Shown here piece after piece: positions 17,477-25,181 of a stretch of DNA of 64,000 nucleotides. The position numbers and the translations under genes were made by a program. The stretch's first letter is position 1. Each line of letters starts with the position of its first letter. The notes beneath the pieces are model-generated. The model was not told the DNA's origin and did not search any database. It was given only the letters and a program-made list of their open reading frames with translations. This stretch comes from Thermogemmatispora carboxidivorans (lineage in GTDB: Bacteria; Chloroflexota; Ktedonobacteria; Ktedonobacterales; Ktedonobacteraceae): contig NZ_JNIM01000001.1 of the NCBI RefSeq assembly GCF_000702505.1, positions 434,001 through 498,000 on the forward strand, written 5' to 3'.

Positions 17477-19066
17477 TCAGCGTTCCGAGCCGGGGAACCA
17501 CGGTCCGTGACCCTCTGATCCTGGCTCCTGGAATGGTGGGGGTTGCGGCCCTTCCTCCTTGCCAGGCGAGCCGAAAGGCTGATCACTATCGAAGTACGAA
17601 AACCCCCCAGCGCTCCCGGGTACTGAGGGTCCAGGCCAACCACCTTGGGGACTAGCTGGTGGGGGAACCCTAAAGGGAGGGGGACCCTGCCAATCTCTGC
17701 GACTGATCGCCAGAATCTGCTCTGCCTCTTGCACGGCTGCCAGTGCCTGAAGACGCTGATTGCGGATCGAGACCAGAAGCAGCGCTGTCCCCAGCAGGGA
17801 GGTGAGCATCAGCAAGGCTCCCAGCCCCGCCAGAGTGATATCTCGACTATCACTTGTGGCAGGCACCGGCAATTGAGATTGAGCTGTAGTGGCTGGCTGC
17901 GCGACCGGCGTCTGCATCTCTGCAGAGGAGAGCGTTGGTGGCTGATGGAGCGCCAGATGCCATTGATTCTCCAGATGAGCCTGATCCTCGCCAATTGCGG
18001 CCTGAAGCGCCTCATCGAAGGTCTGCTGGCCACTGCCGAGCAGCTGGAACAGATGCTGCAGCGCCGTCTTGCCAAAGGTGCGATACATATAGTCGACCAG
18101 ATTCCAGCTCTCAGCATAGGCTAGATAGGCGGCATCGCTGTCGCTTGGGAAGCGTTGCATGAGCTGAGACAACGGGAGCAGCGAATGATTGCGCAAGGCC
18201 TCATTGAGGCGATCGGTCATTTCCGGCTCGTGATAGAGCTGGCAATAGACGGCCAGGCCCTCATCGAACCAGAGAGGAACATCTGTATGGGCAGAGACCG
18301 TCTGATGCAGCAGCAAATGGGTCATCTCATGAGGCATATCGCGCGCCAGCGTTTCATCGGTGAGGCTGCTCACCATAAAGAACGCCTCATTGAGGGGCGG
18401 GAAGGCCTCACCGCCTACCCATTCCAATGTATCGGGAGGGAGAGCACTGCGGAAAGCGTTCTCGCTGCTGTAGACCCAGAGATCGAAGGTCTGGTGATAA
18501 TTCAGGCCGGTCACCTCTACCAGATGTTGCTCATCGGTAGTAGCGCGTGTGAGCAAGGACTGGCCGAATCCCGAAGTCTCATTGTACCAGTGAAGATGCA
18601 TGTATCCCTGTGTAGCGCTTTTCCACGAGAAGCGTGTATCAGTGACAATAAAACTGGTGTATTTAGTTAAATGGGAATTATCTAGAGAATCGCTTAGCTC
18701 CCAATAGTAGGTGATTGTTGCTCCTGGCATTACATAATTGTCGCCGCTCGTATTCATGCGCCAATGAAGGGTAACGGTTTTTGCCGCGTTAACAGCGACC
18801 CGATTCGTATTGTCGACGTCGAGCAAAGGGATAGAGACATGGATATAGGCGGAGACGATAGGAGCCAGGATATCGGAGGCGCTGATCTGGAAATCGATAT
18901 AATCAGGGAAATGGACGTTTTGGGTTTGGGCCATTACCGACATTGGGTCGGCGGCCTGCTTAGCCAGAGCAGGGGAGGCCAGTGCTCCTGCGGTAAGCAG
19001 CCAGGCAACAGCAAGAGAAGAAAGAACTCTGACAAGCAACGGCAAGCGAGCATAGCGCACGAGCAT
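17477..19066 (-). CDS. Secreted gluzincin-type metallopeptidase (peptidase MA-like)
   Basis: A 529-residue membrane-anchored exoprotein. A signal peptide (about 1-35, ending ASPALA) is followed by a beta-rich domain (about 45-210), then the zinc site HEMTHLLLH near residue 247 and the downstream ligand region WFDEGLAVY, as in peptidase MA-like gluzincins. A helical repeat-like segment follows, then one transmembrane helix near 420 and a Pro/Gly-rich cytoplasmic tail of about 95 residues. The start at MLVRYARL is chosen because AAAGGAG precedes it, while the longer frame would start on a TTG inside that site. Its substrate is unknown. A good promoter is present upstream. Confidence 0.82.
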   Translation of the reverse strand: MLVRYARLPLLVRVLSSLAVAWLLTAGALASPALAKQAADPMSVMAQTQNVHFPDYIDFQISASDILAPIVSAYIHVSIPLLDVDNTNRVAVNAAKTVTLHWRMNTSGDNYVMPGATITYYWELSDSLDNSHLTKYTSFIVTDTRFSWKSATQGYMHLHWYNETSGFGQSLLTRATTDEQHLVEVTGLNYHQTFDLWVYSSENAFRSALPPDTLEWVGGEAFPPLNEAFFMVSSLTDETLARDMPHEMTHLLLHQTVSAHTDVPLWFDEGLAVYCQLYHEPEMTDRLNEALRNHSLLPLSQLMQRFPSDSDAAYLAYAESWNLVDYMYRTFGKTALQHLFQLLGSGQQTFDEALQAAIGEDQAHLENQWHLALHQPPTLSSAEMQTPVAQPATTAQSQLPVPATSDSRDITLAGLGALLMLTSLLGTALLLVSIRNQRLQALAAVQEAEQILAISRRDWQGPPPFRVPPPASPQGGWPGPSVPGSAGGFSYFDSDQPFGSPGKEEGPQPPPFQEPGSEGHGPWFPGSER

Positions 19067-19118
19067 GTGGATATTGCTCCTTTGCAAGAGAACGGCCCAG
19101 GCTTCTATTGTCCCATGT

Positions 19119-19147
19119 ATTGTACATGATTTATCTGGAGATGTGAA
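19119..19147 (-). promoter_or_regulatory. Promoter of the metallopeptidase gene
   Basis: On the minus strand, TTCACA (19147-19142), 17 bases, TACAAT (19124-19119); five of six matches in each. The predicted start is about 19112, some 45 bases before the chosen start codon. Confidence 0.65.
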
Positions 19148-19506
19148 GCTATGAGTTGGTACAACTAGGAGCGTGCATCAGAGCCTGGGAGGGGGTGAGG
19201 AGGACCTGGGCAAGAGAGTAATGGGCATGGAGGTGAGGGAGTGGAAAGGCATGGCCTGAAAGGGGGATAGCCGTAGGCAATTATCTTACCGTGTGCTATT
19301 GTGTCTACGTCCGATAGATTGTCGAGCAAAGCAAGCAGGTATCATGTCTGGCATTCAAGAGAAGAGGAAGGAGAGCAGAGCTGCAGGCTTGCCATGCTGG
19401 TTGGAGCCTGTGGAGGGGGTGGGCCTCTCTCCCTGGACCGGCGTTCTGGCGTATTGACAGCCGGGCGGTGGTATACAAGGAGTCTTACTGAGGGGATTGT
19501 GAACCG
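19148..19506. other. Gene-free stretch before the penicillin-binding protein
   Basis: About 360 bases that should hold the promoter of the downstream gene. A TTGACA at 19456-19461 is present but the TATACA that follows is only 12 bases away, too close for a normal promoter, so I do not call it. No gene or RNA recognised. Confidence 0.4.
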
Positions 19507-22500
19507 ATGAGCAACAGTCAGTGGAAGCAGCCGTTCAAGCATCCTGAAGGTTCAAGCTATAATGGTCATCAGCAAGAGCGAGTGTCGGGGAGTCTCTTAC
19601 GCCGCTACGGTGAGCAGTCTGCTGGGGGAGCGCCGGGCCTGCCATCGCAGCCATCAGGGTCGGGGCTGAACGGGGCCCCAGCGCGGCAGGCGGGCTATCC
19701 AACTGTACCGCAGGGAGTAGGGCGAGCGCCGACGCCCTTGCCGCTGCAGGCGGGTCCGAGCGATCAGGAGGGTCAACCGCGGCGCACCGGCCTGCTTTCG
19801 GGGCGTTACAATAACTGGGTCTCCAACGTCTCCCACGTCGTTCGTCGCTGGTCTGGCAAATTCGCAGCCGTAGCCGGTAACATGGGCCTTGGCTCCCCGT
19901 CCCAGGCAGCGCGTCCCTTAACTTCCTCCCAGCTGCTGCGTTCTCCAGCTCTGCCGACAGGCCCAGGTACTGGCCTGGGGGAGAGGCCGCCAGCTTCCCC
20001 TGTACAGCCTGGTGTCTCCCAGAAAGGCCAGCCCTGGCGTCGCTCGCGTACCTTGCGCATCTCCATGCTCAGACGGAGGCGCCGTCAGCGGCTCAAGAGC
20101 CAGCAGTTTGGCCCGCGGCGAGTAGTGACCATCGTGGCCTCGGTCTTGGCCGTGCTCATCTTGATCTTTCTCTCCACAGGTGGAGCATCGGCCTACGCTT
20201 ACTATCAAGAACAGTATCCGCGCGTACAACAGCTGGCGAGTCAGCATGTCAGCCAGACCTCGCGCATCTACGATCGCAACATGAACCTGCTGTATCAGGC
20301 CTATGACACGGAGAGCCAGTACGCCGGACGGCGTACTCCAGTGGCGTATAAGGATATCCCGATGGTCATGCAGCAGGCAATGGTTGCCGCCGAGGACCCG
20401 ACCTTCTGGTCGAATGCGGGTTTTGATCCCCAGGGTATCCTGCGTGCTTTCATCGAGCATAACGGCGGTGGCAGTGGCTTGACGCAGCAGCTTATCAAGA
20501 ATCTGACGCACGACGATCAATATTCCTATTCGCGCAAAGTTACCGAGGCGGCTCTGGCTATTGCCCTGACCCAGCAGTATCCCAAGTGGAAAATCCTGGA
20601 GATGTACTTTAATGTAGCCCCCTTTGGGGCCCAGGAGCTGGGCATCGAGGCGGCAGTCGAAGACTATTTTGACCTCAAGCCGCATTGCGATGTCCACTTC
20701 AACTGTATTCCTGGTATCAGGTATCTCGATGTGAACGTGAAAACGGGCAAACACGATCCGCTGTTGGGTCTGGCGCGCGCCACCTTCCTGGCCGGCCTCC
20801 CCCAGAACCCGGACTACTACGATCCCTCCCTCGAGAAAGTCATACCGGGCAACACGGAGCGGGCCCTGAATCGTCAGAAATACGTACTCAACCAGATGAT
20901 CAAGCTCGGCATGGTGGTGGACGGCGTAGGGCAGGTCACTCCCGAGGTCGCTGCCAAGGTTGAGGCCATCTCGGCCCAGTTCAAGTTCCATCCCTACGTC
21001 AACACTATTCGGGCGCCTCACTTCGTCTTCTGGGTCATCACCCAGATTGAGGACGCTCTTGGTCATGGGGATATGCAGGCCGGGAAGGTGGCTTTTCTGA
21101 CTGGTGGCTTCAACATTCGAACCACGGTTGATGTCAATCTGGAGACCTTTATCGAGAAGGCGATCGATCGCCATCTCAACCAGGTTGAGTGCCGCTACTT
21201 TTCCAGCTATACAGGCTGTGGCCCCTTAAGTACTGTCAACAATGTCAATGATGCCGCTGTGGTCGTCATGGATGCCAAAACTGGCGAGATCCTGGCGATG
21301 GATGGCAGCTCGGACTGGAACTCAAATAAGCCCGAGATCAAAGGCCAGGTCAACGCAGCTCTCTCGCCGCGCCAGCCAGGTTCATCCTTCAAGCCCATTG
21401 TCTACGCGACCGCTTTCCAGATGGGCTGGTATCCAGGCATTGTGCTGCCGGATCTCAAGACCTACTTCCCCTATACTTTGAATAGTGATCTCTTGGATCT
21501 GGAGAACAATACCTATCATCCGACCGATTATGGCAATACCTACCATAATTGGAATTCGACCATCCGTGAGGCGTTGCAGAACTCGCTGAACGTACCGGCT
21601 GTCAAGGCGATAGAGTTCACTGGTATCCAGAACGTGATCACGATGGCCGAGCGCATGGGCATTACCGCCATCCGCGACTATGATCTGCCGGCCTGCCGTC
21701 AGAGTAAAAATAACCCGAAACTCACCTACGAGGATTGTTTCTTCCCAAGCCTGGCCCTGGGCACTGCCGAGGTGCCGCTCTTGCAGATGACGGGGGCCTA
21801 TCAGGTCTTCGCCGATGGGGGGATGCGCGTTCCGCCCCAGGGAGTCCTTGACATCTGGGATAACTACGGCCACCATCTGTATCACTATGATACCAGTCAT
21901 CCCCCGGCCACACGTGTGCTCAGTCCGCAGATCGCTTATCTGATGACCAACGTGCTTTCGGATGAGGCCTCCCGCGCCAAGGAATTCGGGGGAGACCATA
22001 CCCTATCGATGTGGGACTGGCATCTGCCCAATGGTCAAGTGCCCGAGGTAGCGGCCAAGACCGGTACGACCGATAATTTCAAAGATAACTGGACCATTGG
22101 CTATACGCCCGATGTGGTGGTGGGGGTCTGGGCCGGCAATGCCAATAACGAGGCGTTCCGTGGCAATGTGATCGGTATTACGGGAGCGGCCCCGATCTGG
22201 CATAGCGTGATCGAGCGAACTATGGGCGCCTGCAACATGGATGGCGCCAATATCCCCTGTGGCTCCTATAAGTCGCCCTATCATGACTACTTCTTCACGG
22301 CTCCATCGGGCGTGAAAAAGGTGTGCGTCAATTCGGTGAATGGTCTGCAGGGCAGCGGTTACTGTGATGTCATGCTTGACGGAGAGGAGCCGCAGCAGAC
22401 TGGTCTGGTGGCGTCCAGTTCATCGTCAACGGGGACCAGTGATACAAACGGAACGAATCAGGGCAATGGCAGCGATAATACTGCCACGCCAACAGCAACG

Positions 22501-22542
22501 CCAACAACCGATAACGGGGCCACGCCAACAGCCACACCGTGA
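19507..22542 (+). CDS. Class A penicillin-binding protein (PBP1A type)
   Basis: A 1011-residue bifunctional cell-wall synthase. A Gly/Pro/Ser-rich cytoplasmic region of about 200 residues with a basic end (RRRRRQRLKSQ) precedes a transmembrane helix at about 206-232. The GT51 glycosyltransferase follows: AAEDPTFW with catalytic Glu296, GGSGLTQQLIKNL, and KWKILEMYFNVAPFG. The transpeptidase has Ser626 in SSFK, Ser693 in SLN, and Lys851 in KTG. It polymerises glycan from lipid II and crosslinks it outside the membrane. The C-terminus is Thr/Asn/Pro-rich. The long N-terminal extension is unusual and could be a phosphorylation or docking region for kinases like those nearby. Confidence 0.95.
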   Translation: MSNSQWKQPFKHPEGSSYNGHQQERVSGSLLRRYGEQSAGGAPGLPSQPSGSGLNGAPARQAGYPTVPQGVGRAPTPLPLQAGPSDQEGQPRRTGLLSGRYNNWVSNVSHVVRRWSGKFAAVAGNMGLGSPSQAARPLTSSQLLRSPALPTGPGTGLGERPPASPVQPGVSQKGQPWRRSRTLRISMLRRRRRQRLKSQQFGPRRVVTIVASVLAVLILIFLSTGGASAYAYYQEQYPRVQQLASQHVSQTSRIYDRNMNLLYQAYDTESQYAGRRTPVAYKDIPMVMQQAMVAAEDPTFWSNAGFDPQGILRAFIEHNGGGSGLTQQLIKNLTHDDQYSYSRKVTEAALAIALTQQYPKWKILEMYFNVAPFGAQELGIEAAVEDYFDLKPHCDVHFNCIPGIRYLDVNVKTGKHDPLLGLARATFLAGLPQNPDYYDPSLEKVIPGNTERALNRQKYVLNQMIKLGMVVDGVGQVTPEVAAKVEAISAQFKFHPYVNTIRAPHFVFWVITQIEDALGHGDMQAGKVAFLTGGFNIRTTVDVNLETFIEKAIDRHLNQVECRYFSSYTGCGPLSTVNNVNDAAVVVMDAKTGEILAMDGSSDWNSNKPEIKGQVNAALSPRQPGSSFKPIVYATAFQMGWYPGIVLPDLKTYFPYTLNSDLLDLENNTYHPTDYGNTYHNWNSTIREALQNSLNVPAVKAIEFTGIQNVITMAERMGITAIRDYDLPACRQSKNNPKLTYEDCFFPSLALGTAEVPLLQMTGAYQVFADGGMRVPPQGVLDIWDNYGHHLYHYDTSHPPATRVLSPQIAYLMTNVLSDEASRAKEFGGDHTLSMWDWHLPNGQVPEVAAKTGTTDNFKDNWTIGYTPDVVVGVWAGNANNEAFRGNVIGITGAAPIWHSVIERTMGACNMDGANIPCGSYKSPYHDYFFTAPSGVKKVCVNSVNGLQGSGYCDVMLDGEEPQQTGLVASSSSSTGTSDTNGTNQGNGSDNTATPTATPTTDNGATPTATP

Positions 22543-22626
22543 CTCTGAGTCTGATCCGGCTGGAGGGAAGGGGCTGGTGGCAGGAGTGAGGAACGGAACG
22601 CGCTGAAGTGGCCTCGGTAGAGACAG

Positions 22627-22697
22627 AAAAAAGGGCGGGTCCACCTCTTGCCAACGAGCGCCAACCAATAAGGCGCGGTGCAGGAGATGGACCCGCC
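22627..22697 (-). terminator. Long hairpin terminator of the DUF2690-like gene
   Basis: Eighteen-base arms with two mismatches (GGCGGGTCCA at 22634-22643; TGGACCCGCC at 22688-22697) enclose a smaller GCGCC/GGCGC stem. Read on the minus strand it is followed by CTTTTTTCTG, a clear U-tract. It may also stop plus-strand transcription from the PBP gene. Confidence 0.85.
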
Positions 22698-22831
22698 GTG
22701 TGCAGAGCGCTGGCCAGATCCGTCCAGCTACTCGGCTTTCGCTCTCCTCCTCGCTCTCGTCCGGTCCGGCCCTTCCCAGCGTCAGGCTCAGCCAGACCGG
22801 GCAGAGGTCCGCTAAGGAGCGCTGGAAGCCT

Positions 22832-23383
22832 TTATTGGTTGACGCAGACCTGGCGCGATAGAGAACCCCAGATGGCCAGGCTCGCACAGGCTGTGGTCAG
22901 GAAATTCCCATCAACCATGTTGGTCCAGGCGGGGAAAGCCTTGCCCGTATAGTAGCTGGTGCAGTTCTCAGGATAGCACTGGTGCTCAGAGCTGCCGACC
23001 GTTGAGATGCGGATCGAGATGGCGTAAGGGGCATTGAGCCAGACGACGGCCCAGTTTGCTACACAGGCGGTCGAATAATAATTATAGAGCTGGCCGATCC
23101 AGGTCCCTCCTCCCTGGGGGCCGCCGGTCCAGATATCGACCGCTGTGAGCGTAACACTATTATTGGCGCTGCTTTTGCCACAGGTTGTCGTGTAAGGATC
23201 ATCTCCATAGCATTCCGCCCCCTGGCAGGGTGGTGGATAGTAATGCGGCTGAACGCTCTGATTGCTACTGGCACGAGCCTGAGCGTGCGCAGCAGGCGAA
23301 GCAAGCAGTGCGGGGAAAAGGATTGCCAGAACGACCAGTAGGAAAGAGAGGGGGATAATCAAGCGACGGTGGAGAAATAGCAC
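22832..23383 (-). CDS. Secreted DUF2690-like protein
   Basis: A 183-residue exported protein of unknown function. The signal peptide spans about 1-34 (hydrophobic LIIPLSFLLVVLAILFPAL, ending AHAQA). The mature part has CQGAECYGDDPYTTTC, then a beta-type segment and YYSTACVANWAVVWLN; this Cys-x-G...D-P-x-T-x-x-C...S-x-x-C-x-x-x-W layout recalls DUF2690, found in Actinobacteria and Ktedonobacteria, often next to helix-turn-helix proteins. Six or more cysteines suggest disulphides. It is a single-gene unit with its own terminator and a promoter carrying a 13-base-arm palindrome, so its expression is likely regulated. Confidence 0.75.
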   Translation of the reverse strand: MLFLHRRLIIPLSFLLVVLAILFPALLASPAAHAQARASSNQSVQPHYYPPPCQGAECYGDDPYTTTCGKSSANNSVTLTAVDIWTGGPQGGGTWIGQLYNYYSTACVANWAVVWLNAPYAISIRISTVGSSEHQCYPENCTSYYTGKAFPAWTNMVDGNFLTTACASLAIWGSLSRQVCVNQ

Positions 23384-23422
23384 TGTGAGAACCTCCCCAA
23401 TCTTGCTTCATATGAGATTCAG

Positions 23423-23455
23423 TCAAAGAGATCACCTTTCAAGTGATCTCTTTGA
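23423..23455. promoter_or_regulatory. Palindrome at the start point of the DUF2690-like gene
   Basis: Perfect 13-base arms: TCAAAGAGATCAC (23423-23435) and GTGATCTCTTTGA (23443-23455), separated by CTTTCAA. It begins where transcription should start, so it is either a repressor site or a hairpin at the 5-prime end of the message. Confidence 0.75.
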
Positions 23456-23456
23456 T

Positions 23457-23485
23457 ACTTTAGTATATACATGCTAATTTGTCAA
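23457..23485 (-). promoter_or_regulatory. Promoter of the DUF2690-like gene
   Basis: On the minus strand, TTGACA (23485-23480), 17 bases, TAAAGT (23462-23457). The -35 is perfect and the -10 is four of six. The predicted start is close to 23450, inside the palindrome. Confidence 0.6.
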
Positions 23486-23568
23486 TATCGGTTGCGAGAG
23501 GCTCGTAGCTATCTTCCAGTAAGTGAGGTAACGAGTGAGAGAGGGGTCAGATCGGCGGTCACCTCCCC

Positions 23569-23598
23569 TTGACAATCCTTTCTGCCGAGTGCTATGCT
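23569..23598 (+). promoter_or_regulatory. Promoter of hrcA
   Basis: TTGACA (23569-23574), 18 bases, TATGCT (23593-23598). Start expected near 23605, giving a leader of about 115 bases before hrcA. Confidence 0.7.
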
Positions 23599-23635
23599 GT
23601 ACTTGCAGTCTCACAAAGAGACTGCTAGCACTTAA
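23587..23635. promoter_or_regulatory. CIRCE-like half-sites in reversed order around a hairpin
   Basis: GAGTGCTA (23587-23594) and TAGCACTTAA (23626-23635) match the two halves of the HrcA site CIRCE but in everted order, 31 bases apart. Between them GCAGTCTC (23605-23612) and GAGACTGC (23618-23625) form a perfect eight-base hairpin. The left half overlaps the -10. The canonical TTAGCACTC-N9-GAGTGCTAA was not found. Confidence 0.55.
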
Positions 23636-23719
23636 TTTGGCCTCATTGATGCCTGAGCAACCCGGCGGAGAGCGGAGGGCCGGGGCTGGGTAGAGCCAGA
23701 GATAGGGGCCTGTGAGCCG

Positions 23720-24811
23720 ATGTCGATCCCGCTGAGTCCACGCAAACAAGAGATCCTGCGAGCGCTGGTCGAGGAATACATTCACACAGGGATGCCAGTG
23801 GCTTCCGAGACGCTCGTCCGCAAGTATGGCCTCAGATATAGCTCGGCCACGGTGCGGCACGAGCTGGCGGGCTTAGAGGAGGCAAAGCTGATCTATCAGC
23901 CGCATACCTCTGCGGGGCGAGTGCCGACCAATCAGGGCTATCGCTATTTCGTCGAGCATCTTATGGAAGAGTCGGCGCTCTCTCTAGAAGAGCAGCGGCT
24001 GATCCGGCACCAGTTCTATCAGGTGCAGGATCAGCTTGATCAGTGGGTGCGCCTGACCGCCTCGGTCATGGCGCGGATGTTGCACAGCGCTGCAGTGATG
24101 ACCCCGCCGCGGGCCAGTGTAGGGCGACTCAAGCATTTTGAGATCCTCTCGGTCTCTGATTACTCGGCCCACCTGGTTTTGGTGATGAGCGATGGCACAG
24201 TGAGGCAGCGGCGCCTGTTGCTGGAGACGCCTTACAAGCAAGAGGATCTAAGCGCCATCTCGACGCGCCTGAATAAGCTCTTCCAGGGAAAGAATGCCGC
24301 CGAAGTCATGGCGACCTTAGAGAGGCGGGGTTTCTCGCCGGTGGAGCAGCTGATTGGCACGGCGATCGCCCACTTACTTGAGCAGCATAGCCGTCTCGTC
24401 AGTGATCTCTTCTATCGTGAAGGTGTCCTCAACATTCTAGAGCCGCCTGATGGGCGAAGCCGGGCCGGCGAAGAGGAGCGGCGTGAGCGTAGCCATCGTG
24501 CGCTGGAAGAGGAGCGGCGTGAGCGTGTCAACAAAGTGATCAAGGTGCTGGAAGAAAAGAGCTTTTTGCCAGCCCTGGCCTCACACGTGCGCGAGTCCGA
24601 TGGGGTACAGGTGATCATCGGTGGAGAAGATGAATGGGATGAGATGAAGGATGTCAGCCTGGTCGTTGCTCGCTATGGCCGCGAGGATAAGCTCAGTGGC
24701 CTCTTGGGAGTGATCGGTCCCACTCCTATGCAATACGGGCGGGCCGTGGCGGTTGTCCGCTATATGGTAGAGGTGATGAACGATCTGCTGGAGGAGGGTT
24801 ATGGTCTCTGA
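23720..24811 (+). CDS. hrcA: Heat-shock repressor HrcA
   Basis: A 363-residue repressor of class I heat-shock genes that binds CIRCE sites and is kept folded by GroEL. The N-terminal winged helix starts LSPRKQEILRALVEEYIHTG and carries SSATVRHELAGLEEAKLI, both typical, followed by HTSAGRVPTNQGYRYFV. The dimerisation/GAF-like part follows, ending IGPTPMQYGRAVAVVRYM near the C-terminus. A charged insertion around 250-275 holds a repeated EEERRER unit, duplicated at DNA level near 24468 and 24505. It heads the chaperone cluster but is separated from dnaK by 370 bases, so the two may have separate promoters. Confidence 0.95.
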   Translation: MSIPLSPRKQEILRALVEEYIHTGMPVASETLVRKYGLRYSSATVRHELAGLEEAKLIYQPHTSAGRVPTNQGYRYFVEHLMEESALSLEEQRLIRHQFYQVQDQLDQWVRLTASVMARMLHSAAVMTPPRASVGRLKHFEILSVSDYSAHLVLVMSDGTVRQRRLLLETPYKQEDLSAISTRLNKLFQGKNAAEVMATLERRGFSPVEQLIGTAIAHLLEQHSRLVSDLFYREGVLNILEPPDGRSRAGEEERRERSHRALEEERRERVNKVIKVLEEKSFLPALASHVRESDGVQVIIGGEDEWDEMKDVSLVVARYGREDKLSGLLGVIGPTPMQYGRAVAVVRYMVEVMNDLLEEGYGL

Positions 24812-25181
24812 GCGGACGGCTGAGCTGCGGTATGGCGGCATGGATCGACCTCACCGGGCTGGGTAGGTGACGAACAGAGAAGCGAGATGAGGCCTTGCAG
24901 CGGTGGAGATGGGGTGATGGTGGGGTGGTTGGAGGGCTGAGGAGGTGAGGGAAGAGGGTGGCCAGCGGTCATCTTCACGGGTTCCCTTCCACCGTGCGCA
25001 CGCTGGCGCTCTCCCAGCTCTGACGGGTGCGGGTCGGCGCTGGGTTCAGCAGTCAGGCTGTCAGTGGTAGGCAAGCAGACCGAGTGAAAGAGCTAGAACG
25101 GACAGGCGGCTCCTTGCGATCATCCTGCTGTTCTCTCCCCCGGCCAGCGCAGAAAATCTTGCGAGATTGTAGGAGGCAACT
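24812..25181. other. Gene-free stretch between hrcA and dnaK
   Basis: 370 bases, G-rich in the middle, without a recognisable gene. grpE, often found here, is absent. AATCT-TGCG-AGATT just before the dnaK ribosome-binding site (about 25155-25170) is a short palindrome but matches no heat-shock site I know. Confidence 0.5.

Noticed and set aside
19456-19480. TTGACA/TATACA promoter for the penicillin-binding protein
   Set aside because: The spacer is only 12 bases, too short for a vegetative promoter.
19918-21174. 418-codon minus-strand frame opposite the penicillin-binding protein
   Set aside because: Shadow of a strongly conserved gene; no motif and no ribosome-binding site.
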